Assembly: GCA_902790675.1 (NCBI GenBank) | Contig: CADASU010000008.1 | Location: 1 to 33,741, forward strand | Origin: Oscillospiraceae bacterium | GTDB taxonomy: Bacteria > Bacillota > Clostridia > Oscillospirales > Ruminococcaceae | DNA length: 33,741 nucleotides | Direction: 5' to 3' | Shown here: piece by piece, positions 7,358 through 16,522 of the stretch | Layout of the letters: every line of letters begins with the position of its first letter | Numbering within the stretch: position 1 is the first letter of the stretch | Program-made: the position numbers and the translations under genes | The notes under the pieces: model-generated | What the model saw: only the letters and a program-made list of their open reading frames with translations | Told to the model about the DNA's origin: nothing | Databases searched by the model: none

Positions 7358-7412
7358 ATTATAACAAATAGATGTTTGTTTTTTTTGAACAAATGGTTAA
7401 CTTTTTGTTAAC
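7358..7412 (-). promoter_or_regulatory. G4 promoter with tandem GTTAAC boxes
   Basis: GTTAAC boxes at 7396-7401 and 7407-7412 are 11 bp apart. A third half-site, GTTCAA, follows one 11-bp step toward the gene. An extended -10, TGTTATAAT, has its hexamer at 7363-7358, 32 bp from the proximal box. There is no good -35, as expected of an activator-dependent promoter. The palindrome AAGCATATGCTT lies next to it at about 7418-7429. Confidence 0.75.
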
Positions 7413-7460
7413 TTTACAAGCATATGCTTTTTTAAAAAGTTTAGGCGGTCTGTTTTAAAC

Positions 7461-7498
7461 AAAAAACCCGACCTGTTAAATTTAACAAGTCAGGGTTT
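7461..7498 (-). terminator. Rho-independent terminator after G5
   Basis: On the minus strand, ACCCTGACTTGTTAAA pairs with TTTAACAGGTCGGGT, then T-rich sequence. Same hairpin family as the other array terminators. Confidence 0.88.
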
Positions 7499-7519
7499 AA
7501 TTATTTGTTTTTTTCTATT

Positions 7520-9304
<1,785 letters not shown>

Positions 9305-9364
9305 TTTAAATATTACTCCTTTTTTGTAAACTAAATTATGGTTTATATTTTTCTTAACACTGAC

Positions 9365-9419
9365 ATTGTAACAAATATATATTTATTTTCTTTGAACAAA
9401 TGGTTAACTTTTTGTTAAC
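9365..9419 (-). promoter_or_regulatory. G5 promoter with tandem GTTAAC boxes
   Basis: GTTAAC boxes at 9403-9408 and 9414-9419, a third half-site GTTCAA one 11-bp step downstream, and an extended -10 TGTTACAAT (hexamer 9370-9365) 32 bp from the proximal box. The arrangement is the same as upstream of G4. Confidence 0.75.
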
Positions 9420-9443
9420 TTTACAGATGTATTAAATAGTAAA

Positions 9444-9484
9444 CAAAAAACCCCGACCTGTTAAATTTAACAAGTCAGGGTTTT
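9444..9484 (-). terminator. Rho-independent terminator after G6
   Basis: On the minus strand, ACCCTGACTTGTTAAA pairs with TTTAACAGGTCGGGGT, followed by six T. Same hairpin family as after the other array genes. Confidence 0.88.
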
Positions 9485-9511
9485 ATAGTAATTAAATATT
9501 TTTAAACGTAA

Positions 9512-11290
9512 TTATTCTCTAAAAACGTTATCTAAGCACAATGCTTTAAAATCTGGCCATACTTCGTTCATTTGATATATAAGGTTTTCAGGGTAAAGGC
9601 TCGACATGTTTGTAAATATAAGAACAATATTTTCAGTTGGATCTTTTTTATCTGAAGGAAGTGTTGGTTTGCCCATCTCTAATGAGCGAGCTGCGTCCAT
9701 ACACAGGTTAGATAGCGAAATTTTTCTAAGGTCTTTGTGACATGAATCTATTACTAGTGCTTGGTCATTTTTAGCGTCCACCCCACAAATTGTTAAATAG
9801 TGACCTTGATTTAAAATTATCACTGGAGATTCATATGAATTAAAGTGTTTTAATAACAGCATTTTAGCAATTTTAGCCATTAATAGGTATCTTTGTGGAG
9901 ATTTATCATGGTTTATCATATGAAATGATTTTGTAGATATATCATATTTCTTTAGGTAATCTTGTATATGTATGTAGTGTTGACCTGAATGTAACATGTT
10001 TGGATCTCCACCATGATTTATAAACTCTTGTTCGACTATGTCTCTAGGTGCATCTACAGGATTATCTGCAGGGTTAACAGGAGCTTTTTTGAGAGGTTGT
10101 TCACCCTTTTTAAAATATTTATAATAATTTATAACATTTTGTGCTGAAAATAACCAACAATTGTTCAAAGATTGCATACCAGCATGAATATCCTTGAACT
10201 TTTGCTCTAAATTATCGATGTTAACAGGTTTCATATTGTTTATAGCTTGCATAAGCATTGCATCTATTTCTGTGCGTGCTTCATTTAAAAATGCATCTGA
10301 AAAGCCGTCAAAGGAATGTAGGTTTTGATTTACAAAATAGTTTAGCCCATGCATTCTTGCTTCTGGAGGGAACCACTCAGATGATATTAGTTGTGCAAGC
10401 TTTATCATATCATTTATGCTTGCATAGCTTATTAATCTTTGAATTGGTGGACTTAATGATATGTCATTGTAATTCATTGGAAAATTACGTTTTTTGAGTT
10501 CTGATACTAGAGTTGATATCTTTGTGTTCATGTTCATCATGTTCATGAACATGATGCTGTTCATTATGCTTATGTTGTTTATCATGTTCATGTTGTTCAT
10601 GCTATTCATCATGCTTATATTGTTGTTGATGCGATTCATGTTGTTCATGCTATTCATCATGCTTATATTGTTGTTGATGCGATTCATGTTGTTCATGCTA
10701 TTCATCATGCTCATATTGTTGTTGATGCGATTCATGTTATTGTTTATTATGCTCGTGTTGTTGTTAAAGTTATTGTTGTTCATGTTGTTGTTGTTGTTGG
10801 GGTTTTTTATATAATTTACAGCATATTTATAGATATTTTCCATGTCTGTATTTAAGTTTATAAGATCAAAGTTAATATCATTATATTCATTAGTTTCTTT
10901 AACTGATACCGCGAGTTCTGATAGTTTAGATATTTGCGCATCTAGTTTATGCAACTTTTCATCAATTTGATTGAGTAATGCTATATCAGGTGAAACTAGT
11001 TTGTTAATATTTGTTAGGTTTGTTAATATAGAATTAACTTGATTTAGTGCTATTTCTTTATTAGTTTTTTGAATCTCTGTATCTTGTTTCCAGCTCGAAA
11101 TTGTGTTCTTCATTTGGTTAAGCATATCTAAATGTGATGATATCATCGTATTTAGGGCCAAAAAGCGCGGATTATCTTGTGGAGATAATTTTGCTGTAGT
11201 TGTTATTGCTCCTGTAGGTATTACGATAGATGTAGACATTGTTGCTGCGCATAAAGCAGCGATTAATTTTTTAAATATTTTAGTTTTCAT
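9512..11290 (-). CDS. G6: secreted Asn/Met-repeat protein with C-terminal papain-like cysteine peptidase
   Basis: 592 residues from the ATG at 11290, preceded by GAAGGGG. The signal peptide is a variant of the family form (MKTKIFKKLIAALCAATM, IVIPTGA). A helical segment runs to about residue 165, followed by a shorter Asn/Met/Ile/Ser tract with three copies of MNRINNNISMMNSMNN. The pre-protease segment (NFPMNYNDISLSPPIQRLI onward) leads to the peptidase domain: Gln at -5 of Cys378 in MQSLNNCWLFSAQ, His497 in NQGHYLTICGVD, and Asp515 in VIDSCHKD at the place of the usual Asn. Asp at the third position is unusual for papain relatives. It is the first gene of the array, divergent from the DEAD-box helicase gene. 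Confidence 0.84.
   Translation of the reverse strand: MKTKIFKKLIAALCAATMSTSIVIPTGAITTTAKLSPQDNPRFLALNTMISSHLDMLNQMKNTISSWKQDTEIQKTNKEIALNQVNSILTNLTNINKLVSPDIALLNQIDEKLHKLDAQISKLSELAVSVKETNEYNDINFDLINLNTDMENIYKYAVNYIKNPNNNNNMNNNNFNNNTSIINNNMNRINNNMSMMNSMNNMNRINNNISMMNSMNNMNRINNNISMMNSMNNMNMINNISIMNSIMFMNMMNMNTKISTLVSELKKRNFPMNYNDISLSPPIQRLISYASINDMIKLAQLISSEWFPPEARMHGLNYFVNQNLHSFDGFSDAFLNEARTEIDAMLMQAINNMKPVNIDNLEQKFKDIHAGMQSLNNCWLFSAQNVINYYKYFKKGEQPLKKAPVNPADNPVDAPRDIVEQEFINHGGDPNMLHSGQHYIHIQDYLKKYDISTKSFHMINHDKSPQRYLLMAKIAKMLLLKHFNSYESPVIILNQGHYLTICGVDAKNDQALVIDSCHKDLRKISLSNLCMDAARSLEMGKPTLPSDKKDPTENIVLIFTNMSSLYPENLIYQMNEVWPDFKALCLDNVFRE
10510..10790 (-). repeat. 48-bp coding repeats in G6
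   Basis: Three near-identical 48-bp units (about 10585-10740) encode MNRINNNISMMNSMNN. They are flanked by shorter Met/Asn and poly-Asn segments. Unit length and composition differ from those in G1, G4 and G5, so each paralogue has expanded its own unit. Confidence 0.87.
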
Positions 11291-11346
11291 AACTGTATCC
11301 CCTTCTTTTTGTTTTAGTTGAATTATGATTTATGCTACATTTCAGT

Positions 11347-11389
11347 ATTATAACAGGTATTTTTAAAATATTGTTAACATTTTGTTAAC
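11347..11389 (-). promoter_or_regulatory. G6 promoter with tandem TTAACA boxes
   Basis: GTTAAC at 11373-11378 and 11384-11389; on the minus strand this reads TTAACA-N5-TTAACA, a perfect 11-bp-period direct repeat. An extended -10 TGTTATAAT has its hexamer at 11352-11347, 20 bp from the proximal box, equivalent to the position of the third half-site at G4 and G5. Confidence 0.72.
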
Positions 11390-11486
11390 ATTGTTATGGT
11401 GATTTGAAAAAATTGTTGTTTATTAAACGAAATGTGTTATTAAAATGTGATTTTTAGCATAATTATATTTAAACTTCTATTTATAA

Positions 11487-11515
11487 TTGTTTTTTAATTT
11501 TATATGAGGTATAAT
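11487..11515 (+). promoter_or_regulatory. SigA-type promoter of the DEAD-box helicase gene
   Basis: TTGTTT (11487-11492), a 17-bp spacer and TATAAT (11510-11515) lie about 50 bases before the helicase start. Together with the G6 promoter this makes the region between 11290 and 11567 a divergent intergenic region. Confidence 0.65.
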
Positions 11516-11566
11516 GCTAAAAGGTGTGATAGAGATTAATTAGGTATATTTTAGGGAGAATATTAA

Positions 11567-13024
11567 ATGAAATTTAAAGAGTTTAAATTAGATCCATCTA
11601 TTTTGAGGGCATTAAAAGAACTTAAATATGAAAATGTTTCGCCGATTCAGAGAAAAACTATTCCTGTAGTTTTAAATGGGAGTGATTTAATAGGTTGTTC
11701 TGAAACTGGAACTGGAAAAACTTGTGCGTTTGCTGTTCCAATAATCGATCGTATTATTTCGACAGGAGCAAAAACAAAAGAAAAGGTTATTCGAGCTTTG
11801 GTTGTGGCGCCAACAAGAGAATTGGCTATGCAAATATTTAATAGTTTTAGATCCTATTCTAAATATAATAGAATTCGTAGTTGCGTTGTGTTTGGTGCTG
11901 TTGGATATAGACCTCAGATAGAAGCACTTAGAAGGGGAGCGGACATTTTAATAGCAACTCCTGGTAGGCTGAATGATTTAATACGAAAAGGCTATGTCGA
12001 CCTATCTAATATTCAATTTTTTGTTTTAGATGAGGCAGATATAATGTTAGATATGGGCTTTGTTGATGATATAAAAAATTTAATAAAAATTATTCCTAAA
12101 AATAGGCAGACATTAATGTTTTCGGCAACAATGTCAAAAAACATATTGAATTTGGCTAAATCAATACTCAAAAAGCCAGTGAAAGCTATGACTTCTTTGC
12201 CATCCACAACTATCGATGCTATAGATCAATATGTGTGCATGGTAGAAAAACAAAACAAGATGAAATTCTTAATCTGTTTGCTTAATACTTTTAATATAAA
12301 ATCTGCGTTGGTTTTTACAAGAACTAAAACCGAAGCAGACCAAGTGGCTGAGCAATTGTTAAAAAATGGCGTTGCTTCCAAAGCAATTCACAGTGATAAA
12401 TCTCAGTGGGATAGATTGGGAATATTGAATGATTTGAAAAAAGGGAATATTAGGATTTTAGTTGCTACAGATATTGTTTCTAGAGGAATTGATGTAAAAG
12501 ATATTTCGCATGTTATAAATTACGATATACCGTATAATAGCGAAACATATGTTCATAGAATAGGACGAACAGGACGCGCTGGCAAGTCAGGAATAGCTAT
12601 AACGCTTTGTGAAAATTGTGAAAAAAATTTCTTAAGGTTAATTGAAAATACCATACGAAGGAAAATTAGAGTTATTAATAGTTATACAAATTTAAAAAAT
12701 TATGATATAAACAATAAATTTAATATTAGTGCTGAAAAAAATCAATATAGTTATGGTCCTTTAAAATTTAACAAAAAAATGAGTTTATTAAAATATGATG
12801 GTTCAGATAGTCAGTGCAAAATTAGTAATAGAACATTTGTAAATAACAAAAACAAAGCAAAGTCTTTTGACGAATGGATTAAGAACACAAATCATATTAC
12901 AATTAGTAAAAAAGCTTTTATTAATAGTAATTTAAAATACAATGATGAATATAAGGACAAAAAAGATATAATTGTTGATTTTGCACGTAGAAGATCTAAA
13001 GTTAGGAATAATAGATGTTATTAA
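11567..13024 (+). CDS. DEAD-box ATP-dependent RNA helicase
   Basis: 485 residues, ATG after AGGGAG. It has the full set of DEAD-box motifs: Q motif region (NVSPIQRKTIP), motif I SETGTGKT, Ia PTRELA, GG-equivalent and TPGR, motif II DEAD (LDEADIMLDMGF), III SAT, IV-like ALVFTRTK, V ATDIVSRGID, and VI HRIGRTGRAG. The two RecA-like lobes occupy about residues 1-365. The remaining 120 residues are a basic, Asn/Lys-rich, poorly conserved tail, probably for RNA contact. Family role: unwinding structured RNA in ribosome assembly, mRNA decay or cold adaptation (CshA/DeaD type). It has its own promoter and is separated from uppP by a new promoter. Confidence 0.95.
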   Translation: MKFKEFKLDPSILRALKELKYENVSPIQRKTIPVVLNGSDLIGCSETGTGKTCAFAVPIIDRIISTGAKTKEKVIRALVVAPTRELAMQIFNSFRSYSKYNRIRSCVVFGAVGYRPQIEALRRGADILIATPGRLNDLIRKGYVDLSNIQFFVLDEADIMLDMGFVDDIKNLIKIIPKNRQTLMFSATMSKNILNLAKSILKKPVKAMTSLPSTTIDAIDQYVCMVEKQNKMKFLICLLNTFNIKSALVFTRTKTEADQVAEQLLKNGVASKAIHSDKSQWDRLGILNDLKKGNIRILVATDIVSRGIDVKDISHVINYDIPYNSETYVHRIGRTGRAGKSGIAITLCENCEKNFLRLIENTIRRKIRVINSYTNLKNYDINNKFNISAEKNQYSYGPLKFNKKMSLLKYDGSDSQCKISNRTFVNNKNKAKSFDEWIKNTNHITISKKAFINSNLKYNDEYKDKKDIIVDFARRRSKVRNNRCY

Positions 13025-13058
13025 TAGATTTTTAATTATATGTTTTTACTTAAAATAA

Positions 13059-13088
13059 TTGAACATTAGTTAGAAATTGTGATATAAT
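13059..13088 (+). promoter_or_regulatory. SigA-type promoter of uppP
   Basis: TTGAAC (13059-13064), an 18-bp spacer and TATAAT (13083-13088) sit about 45 bases before the chosen uppP start. Confidence 0.7.
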
Positions 13089-13130
13089 GAACGTCACATG
13101 TTTTATTTGGACTGTAAGGAGTTTTATTTT

Positions 13131-14006
13131 ATGGACACATTGGAAATATTTAAAGCTGTTGTATTAGGCATAATTCAAGGAATAACTGAATGGCTTCCTA
13201 TAAGTAGCACAGGTCATATGCTATTATTTAATTCTTTTTTTCCGTTAAACTACAATATGTATTCTGGTAATGTAGAATTTGCTGAGTTGTTTATGACTGT
13301 TGTTCAATTGGCGTCAACATTAGCTGTAATTTTATTGTTTTTTAAAAAATTAAATCCATTTTCTAGTTCAAAGAGCTTAAATGCAAGAAAGGAAACATTC
13401 TCTTTATGGGGTAAGGTTATTATAGGCTCGATTCCAGTAATGGTTGTTGGTTTTATGTTTAAAAATGCGATACATAAATATTTATATAATGGCTTTGTTA
13501 TAGCACTTATGCTTATATTATATGGTTTGTTTTTTATTACTGTTGAATCTTTTAGGGCTGATAAAAAAAGTGTTGCTATTTCTAATTTGGGGCAGATAAG
13601 CATAAAAACGGCTTTTTTAATTGGAATATTTCAGGCTTTGGCATTAATTCCAGGAACATCTCGTTCTGGAGCAACTATATTGGGCGCATTGTTAATTGGA
13701 TGTTCTAGGAGTGTTGGTGCGGAATTTTCTTTCTTTTTAGCAATCCCGGCAATGGTTGGAGCTAGCACTTTAGAAATTGCTTCATATTTCAAAAAACATG
13801 GCATAGGGTTTTCGGTAAATGAGTTTTGTGTTTTAGGTTCGGGATTTGTGGTTTCATTTATTGTATCTATATTTGCAATATCAATATTTATGAAATTTAT
13901 TAAGACACATGATTTTAAGAGCTTTGCTTGGTATCGAATAGCATTAGGAATAGTCATTATTGGTGTTTTTTCAGTTGGTAGTTTGAATATGGGTGTGCAT
14001 TTTTAA
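13131..14006 (+). CDS. uppP: Undecaprenyl-diphosphate phosphatase (BacA/UppP)
   Basis: 291-residue membrane enzyme that dephosphorylates undecaprenyl diphosphate to recycle the lipid carrier for peptidoglycan and other wall polymers; also linked to bacitracin resistance. Both family signatures are present: GIIQGITEWLPISSTGH near the N-terminus and PGTSRSGATI in the middle. Several hydrophobic segments follow the family pattern. The start is the ATG at 13131, 10 bases after AAGGAG, giving MDTLEIFKAVVLG. An upstream in-frame ATG at 13098 has no Shine-Dalgarno and lies right after the -10. A stretch of about 160 bases with no recognised feature separates it from remA. Confidence 0.96.
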   Translation: MDTLEIFKAVVLGIIQGITEWLPISSTGHMLLFNSFFPLNYNMYSGNVEFAELFMTVVQLASTLAVILLFFKKLNPFSSSKSLNARKETFSLWGKVIIGSIPVMVVGFMFKNAIHKYLYNGFVIALMLILYGLFFITVESFRADKKSVAISNLGQISIKTAFLIGIFQALALIPGTSRSGATILGALLIGCSRSVGAEFSFFLAIPAMVGASTLEIASYFKKHGIGFSVNEFCVLGSGFVVSFIVSIFAISIFMKFIKTHDFKSFAWYRIALGIVIIGVFSVGSLNMGVHF

Positions 14007-14169
14007 TTTAAGGTTTGTTTCTACTGCTGATAGATTTAAAATGTGCTAGTATTTACTTAAAAATGTTAAGCTAAATGTTTTTAATAAAAAAATAGTATTA
14101 GACTTTTATGATGCAAGTTTTCGTGAATGAATTTTGGCTTAAAAATTGTAGAAAAAAATAGGTGAAGAC

Positions 14170-14415
14170 ATGAGAGAACTTATTAATATAGGTTGTACTA
14201 GTTATATATTAATTGATAGATTAGTTTCGGTAGTGGCTCCAGATGCTGCTCCTATAAGAAGAATGATTTTGGCAGCAAAAAATATGGGAAAGTTGATTGA
14301 TGCAACCTGCGGAAGAAAAACTAAATCCGTTTTGTTTATGGATAGTGATCATGTTGTTTTATCTTGCTTGAGTGTGGAAGCTATCGAAACAAAAATTAAA
14401 GATTGTATTAAGTAG
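14170..14415 (+). CDS. remA: RemA-like DNA-binding regulator (DUF370/YlzA family)
   Basis: 81 residues, ATG after AGGTGAAG. The family core is clear: INIGCTSYILIDRLVSVV, APIRRMILAAK, LIDATCGRKTKSV and MDSDHVVLS. In Bacillus subtilis RemA activates matrix and osmoprotection genes and forms a DNA-wrapping oligomer. In clostridia this gene is commonly placed directly before gmk, as here, where the gmk start lies 13 bases after its stop. A regulatory role is inferred from the family. The yicC-like gene that often precedes it is not present. Confidence 0.9.
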   Translation: MRELINIGCTSYILIDRLVSVVAPDAAPIRRMILAAKNMGKLIDATCGRKTKSVLFMDSDHVVLSCLSVEAIETKIKDCIK

Positions 14416-14427
14416 GTGAATGAAACT

Positions 14428-15024
14428 GTGAAATTTGGTACGTTATTTGTAATATCAGGTCCATCGGGTAGCGGAAAAGGGACAATTTTGAATAAAGTTA
14501 TAGATGATGCAAATGTTTCGCTTTCGATTTCCGCTACCACCAGGCAGCCAAGAAGTGGTGAAAAAGATGGCGTTCATTATCACTTTATGACAAGAGAAAA
14601 ATTTTTGAGTGAAATTGAAAATAATAATGTTTTGGAGTATAATGAATATTGTGGTAATTTGTATGGCACTTTAAAATCTGAAGTTGAAACACTATTGGCT
14701 AGTGGTAAAGATGTGATATTGGAGATTGATGTTAATGGTGCTAAGCAAATTGCTAAATCTATGGAGTGTGTTAGAGTTTTTATTTTGCCGCCTAGTATGG
14801 AGACTTTAAAGCAGAGGTTGTCTTTGCGTGGAACGGAAACAGATGAAACTCTGAACAACCGTATAAATCAAGCACACAGTGAAATAGATGAGGCATATTA
14901 TTATGATTATGTTGTAGTTAATGATGAATTGGAAGATGCGGTGAAAAAGATTAAATCAATATTAGAAGTTGAAAGATTAAGAGCAAGTAAAATGAAATTT
15001 AAAATTGATAGATTAAAAAAATAA
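14428..15024 (+). CDS. gmk: Guanylate kinase
   Basis: Phosphorylates GMP to GDP with ATP, an essential step in guanine nucleotide supply. The P-loop is SGPSGSGKGT at the N-terminus. GMP-binding elements follow (SATTRQPRSGEKDGVHYHF, EYNEYCGNLYGT), with the C-terminal NDELEDAVKKI region typical of the family. The start is taken as GTG 14428 (MKFGTLFVISGPSG), spaced 8-9 bases from AGGTGA. GTG 14416 lies inside that Shine-Dalgarno, so is unlikely. 198 residues, a normal family length. Packed between remA and rpoZ, a conserved Firmicutes trio. Confidence 0.96.
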   Translation: MKFGTLFVISGPSGSGKGTILNKVIDDANVSLSISATTRQPRSGEKDGVHYHFMTREKFLSEIENNNVLEYNEYCGNLYGTLKSEVETLLASGKDVILEIDVNGAKQIAKSMECVRVFILPPSMETLKQRLSLRGTETDETLNNRINQAHSEIDEAYYYDYVVVNDELEDAVKKIKSILEVERLRASKMKFKIDRLKK

Positions 15025-15037
15025 GGAGAGGTTTTAT

Positions 15038-15253
15038 ATGAACAGACCATCTATACCAGAACTTTTAAAAAATGGAGAAAGCTACTATTCTTTGATAATT
15101 GGTGTGTCTAAAAGAGCACGCCAAATTGTAGATTATGCAAATCAAGTGGAAATAAACTGTCCAGATAACCCAGTGGCTGATGCAATAGAAGATTTTGCTA
15201 GGGGGAAGTATGTTCTTGTTGAGCCGGAAGGAATAGGACAAAAAAATGAGTAA
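15038..15253 (+). CDS. rpoZ: DNA-directed RNA polymerase omega subunit
   Basis: 71 residues, ATG after AAGGAGAGG. It follows the short clostridial omega pattern: SIPELLKNGESYYSLIIGVSKRARQI, then a weakly conserved middle, and DAIEDFARGKYVL near the end. Omega helps fold and assemble the beta' subunit. Its position after gmk and an 8-base overlap with coaBC support the identification and suggest translational coupling. Confidence 0.92.
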   Translation: MNRPSIPELLKNGESYYSLIIGVSKRARQIVDYANQVEINCPDNPVADAIEDFARGKYVLVEPEGIGQKNE

Positions 15254-16454
15254 TTTATTTGCTGGGAAAAAAGTGCTGATGGGTGTTAGTGGTGGGATAG
15301 CCGCTTTTAAGGCTGTTAGTGTTGCTAGTGAGTTGGTTAAAAAGGGCTGTATTGTTAAAACCATAATGACTCGTAATGCTGAAGAATTTATTAGGCCGCT
15401 AACTTTTGAGACCATGACTAACAACGTTTGCCTAACGTCTACTTTTGAGCGAAAGGAACAGTTTGATGTTAAACATGTTTCTTTGGCTCAGTGGGCGGAT
15501 TTGTTTGTTGTTGTGCCAGCAACGGCAAATGTTATTGCTAAAATTGCACATGGTTTAGCCGACGATATGTTAACTAGTACTTTTTTAGCGTGCATGTGTA
15601 AAAAAATAGTGGTTCCGTCTATGAATACTGGTATGTTAGAAAATGTGGCTACTCAAAGTAATATTAAGACAATAGAAAGCCGAGGAATTAGAGTTGTTGA
15701 GCCGGCTGAGGGAAGATTGGCTTGTGGTGATATTGGCAGAGGTAGGCTGCCTGATGCTGACAATATTTTGCAATGTATATATGAAACACTAAGTGTTAAT
15801 ATGGACTTAAAAGGCAAAAATGTTTTAGTTACAGCGGGAGCAACAGAGGAATATATAGACCCGATACGTTTTTTAACCAATCGATCTAGTGGAAAAATGG
15901 GATATGCTATTGCTAAGGTTGCTGCCGACAGAGGAGCAAAAGTAACTCTAGTCTCTGGAAGAACAAGCAATTTAGCTGTTCCTTCTAATGTTAAAGTGTT
16001 GTTTGCAGGTAGTGCATGTGATATGCAAAAAGCAGTTTTGAATGTTGCTAAAGATCAAGATATTTGTATTTTAGCGGCCGCTGTTGCAGATTATGCTCCT
16101 AAAGCGAAATCGAACCATAAAATTAAAAAGACAAGCTCGAACATGGTTTTAGAACTTACTAGAACGCCAGATATATTGGAGAGCTTAAGAGAGCATGTTA
16201 AAGAAGATACATTTTTGTGTGGTTTCTCCATGGAGACTCAAAATTTATTGGAAAATTCAAAGAAAAAATTAATTTCTAAAAATGCTGATATGATTGTAGC
16301 TAACAACATTAATGATTCTGGGGCAGGTTTTGATGTTAATACAAATAAGGTTAGCATAATTACTTGTGACAGTGTTTTAGATATTCCATTAATGACAAAA
16401 GAAAAGTTGGCAGGCGTTATATTAGATAATATATTAAAAAAATTCAAAAATTAA
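15246..16454 (+). CDS. coaBC: Bifunctional phosphopantothenoylcysteine decarboxylase / phosphopantothenate-cysteine ligase
   Basis: 402 residues. The N-terminal half is the FMN-dependent decarboxylase CoaC (GVSGGIAAFKA, the catalytic-His region VKHVSLAQWAD, PSMNTGML, and the substrate flap ACGDIGRGRLPD). The C-terminal half is the CTP-dependent ligase CoaB (VTAGATEEYIDPIRFLTN, SSGKMGYAIAK, and the nucleotide-binding AAVADYAPK...KIKK). Together they convert 4'-phosphopantothenate plus cysteine to 4'-phosphopantetheine for coenzyme A. The ATG at 15246 overlaps rpoZ by 8 bases. A terminator hairpin follows directly. Confidence 0.96.
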   Translation: MSNLFAGKKVLMGVSGGIAAFKAVSVASELVKKGCIVKTIMTRNAEEFIRPLTFETMTNNVCLTSTFERKEQFDVKHVSLAQWADLFVVVPATANVIAKIAHGLADDMLTSTFLACMCKKIVVPSMNTGMLENVATQSNIKTIESRGIRVVEPAEGRLACGDIGRGRLPDADNILQCIYETLSVNMDLKGKNVLVTAGATEEYIDPIRFLTNRSSGKMGYAIAKVAADRGAKVTLVSGRTSNLAVPSNVKVLFAGSACDMQKAVLNVAKDQDICILAAAVADYAPKAKSNHKIKKTSSNMVLELTRTPDILESLREHVKEDTFLCGFSMETQNLLENSKKKLISKNADMIVANNINDSGAGFDVNTNKVSIITCDSVLDIPLMTKEKLAGVILDNILKKFKN

Positions 16455-16502
16455 GTTAAAGCTACATATGCCTGTATTTTGGTATTTGTGGCTTTAACTT
16501 TT
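16453..16502 (+). terminator. Hairpin terminator between coaBC and priA
   Basis: AAGTTAAAGCTACA (16453-16466) pairs with TGTGGCTTTAACTT (16487-16500) over 14 positions with one G-T pair, followed by T residues. It overlaps the coaBC stop codon, so it may end or attenuate the upstream operon. Confidence 0.7.
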
Positions 16503-16522
16503 AAAAAGTAGGTAAGTGTGAT

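Noticed and set aside
11291-11566. Possible small gene between G6 and the helicase
   Set aside because: Only short, unsupported frames are present. The region is explained by two divergent promoters.
14007-14169. Possible promoter or small RNA between uppP and remA
   Set aside because: AT-rich with no well-spaced -35/-10 pair or convincing hairpin, so no call is made.
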